Shown here piece after piece: positions 23,495 to 31,741 of a stretch of 64,000 nt of DNA (position 1 is its first letter; the number at the start of each line of letters is the position of its first letter). The notes under the pieces are model-generated. The model saw only the letters and a list, made by a program, of their open reading frames with translations. It was not told the DNA's origin and ran no database searches. The position numbers and the translations under genes were made by a program. Origin of the DNA: Paenibacillus caseinilyticus (GTDB lineage: Bacteria > Bacillota > Bacilli > Paenibacillales > NBRC-103111); assembly GCF_027533645.1 (NCBI RefSeq), contig NZ_JAQAGY010000010.1, forward strand, positions 1 through 64,000, in the 5' to 3' direction.

Positions 23495-25219
23495 TTGAAG
23501 AAGAACATCGTTAAAGGCATGGTAGCATCCAGCTTGATTCTGTCCATGATACCCGCAGGCATCTCCACGGCAGCCGGCGACACGGCGAATACAGCAGTAC
23601 CGGCCAAAGGGCCTGCATCCAAAAATCTGATCGTCCTCATCGGCGACGGCATGGGGCCGGCTCAAGTGACGGCGGCACGCTACTATTCCAAATCCAAGCT
23701 GAAGCAGGAGCATTTGAACCTCGACAGCTATTATGTCGGACAAGCGACAACATATGCCGACCGCGGGGAAGACGGCGGCAAAGTTGTGTCCGGTGCGGTA
23801 ACGGACTCCGCCTCGGCCGGTACGGCCTTTGCGACAGGGAACAAAACGTATAACGCGGGCATCTCCGTATCGAATGAAGACGCATCGAAGCCGTTCGCTT
23901 CCGTGATCGAAGCGGCGGAGAAGAGCGGCAAAGCGACGGGCCTCGTCACCACCGCCCGGATCACCCACGCGACGCCGGCGGTATTCGCTTCCCATGTGCG
24001 CAACCGGGACAACGAGAGCGCGATCGCCTCGCAGTACCTCGACAGCGGCGTAGATGTCCTCTTCGGCGGCGGCAAGCAGTTCTTCGTGACGAAGGACGAG
24101 AAGGGCAAACGGACCGACAAGAGCCTGCTGCCTGAATTCCAGGCGAAGGGCTACCAGATCGTGGAGAACGCAGAAGGCCTGCAGTCGCTGAAGAGCGGCA
24201 AGGCGCTCGGTCTCTTCGGCTCCTCCCACGTGGCTTATACGCCGGACCGAGACGCTTCGATTCCAAGCCTGGCGAACATGACGAGCAAAGCGCTGGAGCT
24301 CCTCTCGACTGGCGACAAGGGCTTCGCGATGATGATCGAGGGCGGCCGGATCGACCACGCCTCCCACGCCAACGATTTCCCGACGGCCGTGCAGGAAGTG
24401 ATCGACTTTGATGCGGCAGTGAAGGTTGCGATGGATTTTGCCAAGAAAGACGGCAATACCTCCGTCGTCATTACAGCCGACCACGAAACCGGCGGTCTGT
24501 CGCTCTCCCGCGACAATATCTACGAGCTGAACATCGATCTGTGGGACAAGCAGAAGAAGTCCTCCGAAGCCCTCATCCCGCTGCTGAATAAGGCCGTTAC
24601 GGCGGATGACGTGAAGAAGGTCGTTGCGGACAACACCTGGATCACGGATCTGTCGGAAGAGGAAGCCCAGTTCATCCTCGCGGGCGACGGTTCCTCCTAC
24701 CAGCGCGAAGGCGCGTACAACAATGTCGTCGCGAAGCGGCTGCTCATCGGCTGGTCGGGACACGGCCACTCTGCCGTAGACGTAGGCGTCTGGGCCTACG
24801 GTCCGATCGCCGATCAGGTGAAAGGCAACATCGACAACACCCAGATCGCCAAGGCCAGCGCGGCGATGATCGGTGTGGACCTCGCAGCCGTATCGGCAGA
24901 GATGCAGTCGAAGTACGTGTATCCGAAGTTCAAAATTACCCGCGAGGGTGCGGTACTCTATCCGGCGAAGGCGCTTGCCGAGAGACTGGGCGCAGTCGTG
25001 GCCTGGGACGAAGCCTCCCGCAGCGTGAAGCTGAGCAAAGGCAGCCAAACCCTGCTCGTGAACGTGGAGACGGGCAAAGTCCAGCAGAACGGCGCAGAGA
25101 GTGCTTATGCGGCGAATGTGGATAACGGGACCCTCTATCTTCCGCTGGAGGCGTTCAACAGCCTGGCCGGTTTGAAGATGACGTGGGATTCGCTGTCCGA
25201 GCGTCTGGTTCTGCAATAA
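23495..25219 (+). CDS. Secreted alkaline phosphatase with C-terminal stalk domain
   Basis: A 574-residue exported phosphomonoesterase. A Sec signal peptide (LKKNIVKGMVASSLILSMIP) ends near AAGDTA. The phosphatase domain (about 40-470) shows VLIGDGMGPAQ (metal Asp), TDSASAGTAFATG (nucleophile Ser), RIDHASHAND, ADHETGG and the His-bearing GWSGHGHSAVDV. The last 95 residues (EGAVLYPAKALAERLGAVVAWDE...) form a copper-amine-oxidase-N/stalk domain used for wall attachment in Paenibacillus. The start is the TTG at 23495 because GGAGGG sits 7 nt upstream; the ATG at 23474 has none. Probably phosphate-regulated. Confidence 0.9.
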   Translation: MKKNIVKGMVASSLILSMIPAGISTAAGDTANTAVPAKGPASKNLIVLIGDGMGPAQVTAARYYSKSKLKQEHLNLDSYYVGQATTYADRGEDGGKVVSGAVTDSASAGTAFATGNKTYNAGISVSNEDASKPFASVIEAAEKSGKATGLVTTARITHATPAVFASHVRNRDNESAIASQYLDSGVDVLFGGGKQFFVTKDEKGKRTDKSLLPEFQAKGYQIVENAEGLQSLKSGKALGLFGSSHVAYTPDRDASIPSLANMTSKALELLSTGDKGFAMMIEGGRIDHASHANDFPTAVQEVIDFDAAVKVAMDFAKKDGNTSVVITADHETGGLSLSRDNIYELNIDLWDKQKKSSEALIPLLNKAVTADDVKKVVADNTWITDLSEEEAQFILAGDGSSYQREGAYNNVVAKRLLIGWSGHGHSAVDVGVWAYGPIADQVKGNIDNTQIAKASAAMIGVDLAAVSAEMQSKYVYPKFKITREGAVLYPAKALAERLGAVVAWDEASRSVKLSKGSQTLLVNVETGKVQQNGAESAYAANVDNGTLYLPLEAFNSLAGLKMTWDSLSERLVLQ

Positions 25220-25285
25220 ACGTCCCTAATGAATGGTCTGACGCAAGAAGCAACCTATGAGCGCATCCTATGAATAGGTAACGAG

Positions 25286-25309
25286 ACAGGAGAACCGCGG
25301 TTCTCCTGT
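25286..25309. terminator. 24-bp perfect palindrome after phoA
   Basis: ACAGGAGAACCG pairs with CGGTTCTCCTGT with no loop bases beyond the self-complementary centre, then TGCTATTT. Probably the phoA terminator, although the T-run is poor. Confidence 0.6.
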
Positions 25310-25381
25310 TGCTATTTATGAGCCGGGCAGTGGAACTAGGAAGCAAGGGAACTCTCATGAAGGACTTGGGGGAAGAATGGC

Positions 25382-26140
25382 ATGAATGGCATGAATACAG
25401 TACATAGCAAGAATACGGCGGACCGCATGATTGTCTTGAGCGGGGTGACCCAAGCGTTCGCGGTGAACGGCCGCACGCTTCCCATCTTGAATATTCCCGC
25501 GTGGGAAGTCTCGCGCGGTGAACGTATAGCGCTGATCGGCCCGAACGGCAGCGGCAAGAGCTCGCTGCTGCATCTGCTGAGCGGCATTGGAACGCCGGAC
25601 ACCGGAGAGGTTCGGGTCGACGGCCAGGCGGTCCAAGCGCTGTCCGGACGCGCCCGGGACCGGTTCAGGGCGGAGAAGATCGGATACATTTTCCAGGATT
25701 TTCACCTGATCCCTTCCCTGACGGCGCAGCAGAACGTGGAGCTGGTCCTGCCAACAGGTATGGCCAAGAAAGAGAAGCGGGAGCGCATCCGGGAGTGGAT
25801 GGAAGCCGCCGGCATGGCAGACCGGATGGGCCATAGGCCTGCGCAGCTCTCCCGGGGACAGCAGCAGCGTGTGGCGATCGTCCGCGCGCTGATCAACCGG
25901 CCGCCCCTGATCCTGGCCGACGAGCCGACAGGCTCACTGGATGTGGAGACGGCAGGCGCCCTGATGAAGCTGCTGCTCGGTCTCTGCGAGAAGGAAGGGG
26001 GCACCCTGGTCACCGTGACGCATGACCTGCACTTGGCCCGCTCCTTCTCCCGTACGGTCCATATCGGCGAGCTGAATACGCTGGTGCCTCCTGCAGCGGA
26101 TCGGCCGCCTGTCCGTGAGAAGGAGGAGGTGGCGCTGTGA
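25382..26140 (+). CDS. ABC transporter ATPase (LolD/MacB type)
   Basis: A 252-residue nucleotide-binding subunit. Walker A GPNGSGKSSLLHLLSG near residues 59-74, Q-loop YIFQDFHLIPSLTA, signature LSRGQQQRVAIVRAL, Walker B LILADEPTGSLD and H-loop THD. This is the LolD/FtsE-like class that serves FtsX-fold permeases. Its stop overlaps the permease start (GTGA), so the two are translationally coupled and form one complex. GGGGGAAG precedes the ATG. Confidence 0.92.
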   Translation: MNGMNTVHSKNTADRMIVLSGVTQAFAVNGRTLPILNIPAWEVSRGERIALIGPNGSGKSSLLHLLSGIGTPDTGEVRVDGQAVQALSGRARDRFRAEKIGYIFQDFHLIPSLTAQQNVELVLPTGMAKKEKRERIREWMEAAGMADRMGHRPAQLSRGQQQRVAIVRALINRPPLILADEPTGSLDVETAGALMKLLLGLCEKEGGTLVTVTHDLHLARSFSRTVHIGELNTLVPPAADRPPVREKEEVAL

Positions 26141-27414
26141 TCATGCTGCTGTGGCGCAATCTGCTGCACCGTAAGATGCTGTCGCTGCTGACGATTCTAT
26201 CTGTGGCGCTGACGGTCGGGCTGCTCGTCTTCTTGCTGCTTGTGAAGGCGGGAATCGAAGAGGGGGCGGCCAAGGGTTACGGTCCCTTCGAACTGGTGGT
26301 CGGAGCGGACGGAAGCGAGACCCAGCTCGTGCTGAACACGTTCTACCATGTCGATGCGCCGACGGGCAATATTCCATACGCGGTGTTCGAGAAGCTGGCC
26401 CAAGAGAAGGAGACGGCCGCCGCCTATGCGTTGACGACGGGAGACAATTACAACGGCTATCCGATTGTCGGCATCGAGCCCGGCTACTTTCCTGAGCGCT
26501 ACGGCGACCGCAAGCTTGCCGAGGGCAGGCTGTACGCCGCTTCCGGCGAGGTGGTGATCGGAGCGCACGCGGCCAAGGAGCTCGGTGTCCGTGTAGGCGA
26601 CACGTTCAAGGGGGGCCACGGACTGGTGGACACCCATGGCGACGAGGAAGAAGGGCATGCGGATGAGGAAGCGCACGAAGGGGAAACCGGCGAAGAGGCG
26701 GGGCATGCAGACGGCGAGGAAAAAGCCGGAGCCGGACACGAGAGCGATGCGCATGCTTCGTTCGTATACCATGTCGTCGGCATTCTCCCGTCCCTCAACA
26801 GTGCCGACGACCGGGCCGTGTTCACTACGGTGGATTATGCGTGGAAGGTGCATGGGGCCGCAGCGCAGGAGCACCGGGAGGTGACGGCCGTACTCGTGAA
26901 GCCGAGGTCCATCGGAGGCGCCCAGTCACTGAAGCTCGCCTATGACAAGCTGGACAACGTACAGGCGGTCTATACGAGCAAGGCGGTAGCCGATGTCGTG
27001 AACCTAGTCGATCAGGGCTCCGCCCTGCTGAATATCGTCTCGCTGCTCTGCGTGCTGCTTGCGGCGATCTCCGTGCTGCTGTCGCTCGTGGCGGCAGCGG
27101 GAGAGAGACGCAAGGATGCGGGGCTGCTGCGGCTGATCGGCAAGCCGGCATCGTTCATCTGGTTCACGATGCTCGGCGAAGGGCTGCTGATTACGGCCAT
27201 CGGTCTCGTGCTGGGGCTGTTCATCGGCCACGTCGGCAGCTTCCTTGGCGCCGGAGCGATGTTCGAGTTCTCGGGTATTCATGTGGCGGGTCTGACATTC
27301 CAGAGCGGCGAAGGGTGGCTTGCCGCAGGGACGCTGCTCATCGGGGCGGCTGCTTCGCTCGGCCCCGCAGCCCGGGTGTACCGGGCGGACCCGCTGCAGT
27401 TATTCAGATCGTAA
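26137..27414 (+). CDS. FtsX-fold ABC permease with His/Glu-rich extracytoplasmic loop
   Basis: A 425-residue permease with one N-terminal membrane helix, a large outside domain and three C-terminal helices (FtsX/MacB topology). Within the outside domain, residues about 158-208 are extraordinarily rich in His, Glu and Asp (GHGLVDTHGDEEEGHADEEA and onward, at least seven His in 50 residues). Such loops bind transition metals, often zinc. With the coupled ATPase and downstream lipoprotein this suggests a metal-handling or metal-regulated transporter. The GTG start overlaps the upstream stop. Alternative: lipoprotein or peptide export with incidental metal binding. Confidence 0.85.
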   Translation: MIMLLWRNLLHRKMLSLLTILSVALTVGLLVFLLLVKAGIEEGAAKGYGPFELVVGADGSETQLVLNTFYHVDAPTGNIPYAVFEKLAQEKETAAAYALTTGDNYNGYPIVGIEPGYFPERYGDRKLAEGRLYAASGEVVIGAHAAKELGVRVGDTFKGGHGLVDTHGDEEEGHADEEAHEGETGEEAGHADGEEKAGAGHESDAHASFVYHVVGILPSLNSADDRAVFTTVDYAWKVHGAAAQEHREVTAVLVKPRSIGGAQSLKLAYDKLDNVQAVYTSKAVADVVNLVDQGSALLNIVSLLCVLLAAISVLLSLVAAAGERRKDAGLLRLIGKPASFIWFTMLGEGLLITAIGLVLGLFIGHVGSFLGAGAMFEFSGIHVAGLTFQSGEGWLAAGTLLIGAAASLGPAARVYRADPLQLFRS

Positions 27415-27452
27415 GCGTGAGTTAACTTAATCTTGAGATGGAGCTGATCTTG

Positions 27453-28298
27453 ATGAAAAAGCTTACCTATGCAGTGCTGTGCGGCTGCATACTGCTGACG
27501 GCCTGCGGGAAGGCCGGCGGTACACAGTCGGCCGCCGAGGTGCCGGGAGCACGCGGCTCGTTCGGGGACGCTCAGCCGGCCGCAGCGCCGCAGGGCGCAG
27601 CCGCGGCACAGCCGGCCGCAGCGGCGGGAGCTGCGCAGCCCGCGCCGGAGACGGCACCGCAGGGCGCAGCCGCCGGCAGCGAGCCCGCAGCTTCGGCACA
27701 GCCGGCCGCAGCGGCGGGAGCGGCGCAGCCCGCGCCGGAGTCGGCACCGCAGGGCGCGGCCGCCGGGAGCGAGCCCGCAGCCGCGGCTCAGCCGGCCGCA
27801 GCGGCGGGAGCGGCGCAGCCCGCGCCGGAGACGGCGCCGCAGGGCGCGGCCGCCGGGAGCGAGCCCGCAGCCGCGGCTCAGCCGGCCGCAGCGGCGGAAG
27901 CCACTAAGGCGGCTCCCGCGCACACTTCGGGCCCGCCCGTGGTCAGCTGGGATGAATTCTTCGACAACGAGGAGCAGAAGACGCCGTCGAACAAATTCTG
28001 GGATTTGAACGGCAAGTCCGTTGAGATCAAGGGCTACATGGGCGAGGTGCTCTCCATGGAGAAGAACTGGTTCCTGCTGATTCCGAAGCCGGGTGCGGAA
28101 TGCCCGTTCGACAATGGGGATGAAACTTATTGGAACAAGATCATGATCGTCTACGTTCCGGACGATGTGAAGCTGAGGTACACCCAGGGGCCGCTTAAGA
28201 TCACGGGCCGCCTCGATGTGGGGATCAAGATCGACGAATCCGGCTATAAGACGATGTTCCGCCTGTACGATGCCCAGTTTGAGAAGATCAAAGAGTAA
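27453..28298 (+). CDS. Lipoprotein with Ala/Pro repeats and C-terminal DUF3299-like domain
   Basis: A 281-residue lipoprotein. The signal MKKLTYAVLCGCILLTAC places lipid Cys at 18. Residues about 45-155 are a low-complexity Ala/Pro/Gln/Gly linker of 30-residue repeats. The C-terminal 120 residues (VVSWDEFFDNEEQ, LNGKSVEIKGYM, WFLLIPKPGAECPFDN, GPLKITGRLDVG) resemble the DUF3299 beta-fold often encoded with ABC transporters of this type in zinc-regulated operons. It lies 38 bp after the permease gene and is likely co-transcribed. The ATG at 27453 is used; the upstream ATG lacks a ribosome-binding site. Confidence 0.7.
   Translation: MKKLTYAVLCGCILLTACGKAGGTQSAAEVPGARGSFGDAQPAAAPQGAAAAQPAAAAGAAQPAPETAPQGAAAGSEPAASAQPAAAAGAAQPAPESAPQGAAAGSEPAAAAQPAAAAGAAQPAPETAPQGAAAGSEPAAAAQPAAAAEATKAAPAHTSGPPVVSWDEFFDNEEQKTPSNKFWDLNGKSVEIKGYMGEVLSMEKNWFLLIPKPGAECPFDNGDETYWNKIMIVYVPDDVKLRYTQGPLKITGRLDVGIKIDESGYKTMFRLYDAQFEKIKE
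27606..27875 (+). repeat. 90-bp in-frame tandem repeat (three units)
   Basis: Three 90-bp units encode a 30-residue block beginning AQPAAAAGAAQPAPE and ending GSEPAA, differing at a few codons, followed by a partial fourth unit. The repeat is GC-rich and prone to copy-number change without frameshift. Confidence 0.85.
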
Positions 28299-28470
28299 AG
28301 GAGCTCCCGGCTGCATCGTTCACTTGTTTCGCTTGGTCCTGAAGGCGCATAGGCCCCTTTCGTTATGCGAATGCTATCCATATATAGGAATCGCGGATAG
28401 GAAGGAACCGGCTTGGCCTTTGAACCGGAGGGGAAGGGCCGCCCGGCCGCCGCAGAAGGAGGGAGAAGCA

Positions 28471-29142
28471 ATGGACTTTGCGCTTCAGCTGCTGCGGGTT
28501 ACCGTTGCCTTTGCCGCACTGCTGGTCTGGTCGCGGATCATAGGCAAGAAGCTGATCTCGCACATGACCTTTTTTGATTTTGTGGCAGGTGTCACCTTCG
28601 GTGCCATCGGCGGGAATATGATGTTTAATCATACGGTTTCCTTATGGGTGGGTGTCGTATCGATATCCGTCTTCTCGCTTCTGGTGCTGCTCTCCGATTA
28701 TATAAGTCTGAAGAGCGCCACAGCCAGGAATCTGCTGCAGGGCAAGCCGAAGCTGATTATAGAGCATGGCGAGATCCAGGTGCAGGCGATGAGAAGGTCG
28801 CGGTTGACCGTGAACGATCTGCTGATGCTTCTGCGCAAGAAGGACAGCTTCTCGATCGAGGAGGTCGAGACGGCCTATTTTGAAACGGACGGAACGATCT
28901 CGCTGCAGAAGAAAGGCCGTCTCCGCCCGGTAACTCCCGAACAGCTGGGTCTGGATCCGGCCCCGGACGGCACGCCGGTGTCCTGTATCATCGACGGACG
29001 GATTATGGAGAAGCACCTGAGCGCCGTGGGCAAGGACACCGGCTGGCTGCAGGGGATGCTTGCGGAGCGGAAGCTGCGCCGGGAGGACATCCTGCTCGCC
29101 CAAGTGACGCCGGAGGGACAGCTCCGAATTTACCTGAAATGA
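28471..29142 (+). CDS. DUF421 (YetF/YdfR-like) membrane protein
   Basis: A 223-residue protein with three N-terminal membrane helices (residues 1-80), including HMTFFDFVAGVTFGAIGGNM, followed by a cytoplasmic YetF-type domain (LIIEHGEIQVQAMRRSRLTV, MLLRKKDSFSIEEVETAYFE). The family is common in spore formers; some members affect spore germination or envelope stress, and the biochemical role is unknown. AAGGAGGGAG precedes the ATG at 28471. Part of its 3' end is duplicated in rearranged form at 37489-37680. A second family member lies at 47507. Confidence 0.88.
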   Translation: MDFALQLLRVTVAFAALLVWSRIIGKKLISHMTFFDFVAGVTFGAIGGNMMFNHTVSLWVGVVSISVFSLLVLLSDYISLKSATARNLLQGKPKLIIEHGEIQVQAMRRSRLTVNDLLMLLRKKDSFSIEEVETAYFETDGTISLQKKGRLRPVTPEQLGLDPAPDGTPVSCIIDGRIMEKHLSAVGKDTGWLQGMLAERKLRREDILLAQVTPEGQLRIYLK

Positions 29143-29183
29143 TGGAATGCTAGTCCCCGGCCTTGGATGGAATTCATGATCCG

Positions 29184-29294
29184 TTAGCCGGGTTGGCCAC
29201 CCCCTCCGATCCGGATGACCAGAGCGGTGCCGAACTCGAAGAGGATGATCATGGCCAGCAGCTGGTTCGGAGAAATCATCGACTTATTGAGCAT
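29184..29294 (-). pseudogene. GerKB-type germination permease, N-terminal remnant
   Basis: A minus-strand frame from the ATG at 29294 (AAGGGAC upstream) reads MLNKSMISPNQLLAMIILFE then FGTALVIRIG, matching the start of spore-germination GerKB/GerBB permeases. Similarity ends after about 30 codons, exactly where sequence shared with the right-hand duplicate (29073-29202 versus 37551-37680) begins, and a stop follows six codons later. It is a rearrangement scar, not a functional gene. The rest of the 29143-29482 gap is presumed promoter sequence, with an ACGGGT/ACCCGT hairpin at 29435-29451. Confidence 0.6.
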
Positions 29295-29482
29295 GGTCCC
29301 GCGTCCCTTTCCTGTAGCGCCATCGGCGAAAGAAATTCGTTACTATCTTTCCACATCTGCCCAAGAAATATTGTCCGCCGAACCATCGCTGACATAAGGC
29401 TGTCAGGGTTGCCATTATAAGATAGGGACATATACGGGTTTGGGACCCGTAACCAACCATCTATTAGGAGGTTATCCGCTTT

Positions 29483-29983
29483 ATGTTTAAGACTGTGTCT
29501 GAATTCGCCGCTTCATGGCAGAACGAATCCGCTTCCACCCAGCGCATCCTGGATGCGCTTACCGACAGTTCCCTTCAACAGAGAATTGCGCCGGACTACC
29601 GCAGCCTGGGCCAGATCGGATGGCACATCACCACTACGATACACGAGATGCTATCGCGTACGGGACTCGAATTCCCGGCGCCGGAAGGGGAGGAGCAGGC
29701 TCCGGCCTCCGCAGCCTTCATTGCCGATACGTACCGCAAGGCATCCGCTTCCATGCTGGCAGCCGTACAAGCCCAGTGGACCGATGCGGATCTCTCCAAG
29801 CTCGTGGATATGTACGGGGAGCAGTGGCCTAACGGCCTGACCCTGCGGATCGTGATCCAGCATGAGGTGCACCATCGGGGACAGATGACGGTGCTGATGC
29901 GGCAGGCGGGTCTGCGGGTGCCGGATATCTACGGCCCCACCCGGGAAACTTGGATCGAGCAGGGTATGGTTCCATTAGTGTAG
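29483..29983 (+). CDS. DinB-family metalloprotein
   Basis: A 166-residue four-helix-bundle DinB/YfiT-type protein. The metal triad is visible as His48 in GWHITTT and two histidines in IQHEVHHRGQ near 127-131. Family members are thiol-dependent transferases or DNA-damage-induced proteins of unknown activity. AGGAGGTT precedes the ATG. Base composition is like the core genome, unlike the island that follows on the other strand. Confidence 0.85.
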   Translation: MFKTVSEFAASWQNESASTQRILDALTDSSLQQRIAPDYRSLGQIGWHITTTIHEMLSRTGLEFPAPEGEEQAPASAAFIADTYRKASASMLAAVQAQWTDADLSKLVDMYGEQWPNGLTLRIVIQHEVHHRGQMTVLMRQAGLRVPDIYGPTRETWIEQGMVPLV

Positions 29984-29994
29984 GAAATTATGAA

Positions 29995-30025
29995 AGCCCG
30001 GTGAGTTTTTAGATCTCACCGGGCT
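29995..30025. terminator. Convergent terminator between dinB and the RiPP cluster
   Basis: AGCCCGGTGAG pairs with CTCACCGGGCT. On the minus strand the stem is followed by TTTCATAATTT, so it can end the RiPP operon as well as dinB transcripts. Confidence 0.7.
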
Positions 30026-30092
30026 ATGTATCAAATTAGGCTCTTATGAGAAATGGGCATGAAGAAAGACCGGTAATGTTACTAACAAATAG

Positions 30093-30836
30093 TTATGAGA
30101 CATCTTTTTTTATAGCTTTTATGCATAAGAATATGCCAATGACAAAGGTTGCCGTTATAGTTGCAATACCAATAGGATAATTCACAATAGATCTTCCGTT
30201 CTCATGAGGGCTAAAAAGATTAGGAATACTCCAAGGAAAAAAAATCCCTAAAGGGGTGTTTACTAAGATAAGATTGAGCAGCATAACCGAAACGCTAAAT
30301 ATTACCGTTGACACCAGATGTTTTCGGAAGATACTAATGCTTGCCGCAATGGGTACCAGCGCAAAATGAAGTATGACCATAAGGAGAGAAACTACAAGGT
30401 ATTTGGTTATGATTGCCCAAGTAAGCAGCTCGTGTTTTAGGAGTAGCCCAGTGATTATTGTGAGAAGAAAAGAGGCAGCAATAGTAGCAAGAATCATGCA
30501 AAAAAGCAGCAATAGCTTCCCGATTAAAAATAATTCTCGGCTGTAAGGATAGATAAACAAATACTGAACCGTACCTTCTTGATATTCCCTTGAAAAAATG
30601 TATCCTGTTAAAATGTTGTACAGGCCGATTGCTACCATCATGTTAATCATCATTTCAGTCAAGACAAAGTAATCGTCCCATAATACGTTGGGGTATTTTG
30701 GATTAAAGGCATACATTGAAAATGTAAGTAAGTTTGGAATCAATACACTAGTCGGCAGAATCCACAATATTTTTGCTTTTTTTAACTTTAGCCACTCGGT
30801 AACAGTGATGTTGATTAGGCTAGACACGAGAGTCAC
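30093..30836 (-). CDS. ABC-2 type permease (bacteriocin-immunity-like)
   Basis: A 247-residue hydrophobic permease with six membrane segments, resembling BcrB/LanG-type subunits of antibiotic-peptide resistance transporters. The likely start is GTG at 30836, inside the end of the ATPase gene (17-bp overlap), so translation is coupled; a second GTG lies at 30827. AT-rich codon use (Ile ATA/ATT, Leu TTA) matches the island. It forms a transporter with the preceding ATPase. Most likely role: self-protection against, or second export route for, the cluster's peptide. Confidence 0.85.
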   Translation of the reverse strand: MTLVSSLINITVTEWLKLKKAKILWILPTSVLIPNLLTFSMYAFNPKYPNVLWDDYFVLTEMMINMMVAIGLYNILTGYIFSREYQEGTVQYLFIYPYSRELFLIGKLLLLFCMILATIAASFLLTIITGLLLKHELLTWAIITKYLVVSLLMVILHFALVPIAASISIFRKHLVSTVIFSVSVMLLNLILVNTPLGIFFPWSIPNLFSPHENGRSIVNYPIGIATITATFVIGIFLCIKAIKKDVS

Positions 30837-31740
30837 CCCCGATCTTCTTGAGGATATATTCTTCTAGAGTTTCTTTTTTGTTATGAAACTCATCAATTTT
30901 TATGTCTTCTTGCACAAGTTTATTTATAATACTTGAGTTTTCGTAATATCCCCCCTTAATATCTATAAATTCTTCAGAACAATATAATATAGGGGACATA
31001 GCAAAATGGGTTTGAAGAAGTATGGCAGTTTCCTTAACTTGCTTCGTAAAGATTCTTATAAAATGACTGCTGCGTTCTCGAAGTAAGTGAAGATCTTCCT
31101 CTTCCACCAGTACACCTTTATTAATAACTCCGATTTTTGTTGCCATTTGTTCCACTTCGCTCAGGATGTGGCTTGATATCATGATTGTCACCTTATCATG
31201 TTGAGCTAGATATATAATCAAATTTCGTATTTCTTTAATGCCCATTGGATCCAAGCCATTGGTGGGCTCGTCCAAGATAAGAAACTTAGGCTCGTGGAGA
31301 AGCGCTCTTCCAATGCCAAGCCGTTGCTTCATCCCCAGTGAAAAATCTTTAACCTTTTTACTTCTCTCATGTTCAAGTCCAATTAAATGAAGGACTTCAT
31401 CAACGCGTTCGTTACTGACCCCACCCATCAACCTTTGATGTAGCTGCAGGTTTTCTATTGCCGATAGGTTTTCGTAGGCACCAGGATATTCAATAATTGC
31501 TCCTATATTTCTTAAGTAACTCGACCGCTGGGACTGTATATTTTTACCGAATAGCAAAACTTCACCATTTGTGGGTGTAATAAGTCCCAGAATCATTCGT
31601 ATTATTGTCGTTTTACCTGCTCCATTATTACCAAGAAGACCGTAAATGTCTCCTTCCTTGATGTTTATATTTATATCTCGAACTGCCTGGGTTTGCCCGA
31701 AAGATTTGCTTAAATGGCAGGTCTTCAAAATATACTCCAT
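30820..31740 (-). CDS. ABC transporter ATPase (BcrA/LanF-like)
   Basis: A 306-residue ATPase. Walker A is LLGNNGAGKTTIIRMI near residues 34-49, the signature is FSLGMKQRLGIGRALL, Walker B is FLILDEPTNGLDP and the H-loop is SSHI. The C-terminal extension of about 90 residues is typical of BcrA/LanF self-immunity ATPases. The ATG at 31740 lies one base after the exporter stop codon and has GGGAGAG upstream, which is preferred over the longer form starting inside the exporter gene. Partner of the ABC-2 permease. Confidence 0.88.
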   Translation of the reverse strand: MEYILKTCHLSKSFGQTQAVRDININIKEGDIYGLLGNNGAGKTTIIRMILGLITPTNGEVLLFGKNIQSQRSSYLRNIGAIIEYPGAYENLSAIENLQLHQRLMGGVSNERVDEVLHLIGLEHERSKKVKDFSLGMKQRLGIGRALLHEPKFLILDEPTNGLDPMGIKEIRNLIIYLAQHDKVTIMISSHILSEVEQMATKIGVINKGVLVEEEDLHLLRERSSHFIRIFTKQVKETAILLQTHFAMSPILYCSEEFIDIKGGYYENSSIINKLVQEDIKIDEFHNKKETLEEYILKKIGGDSRV

Positions 31741-31741
31741 A

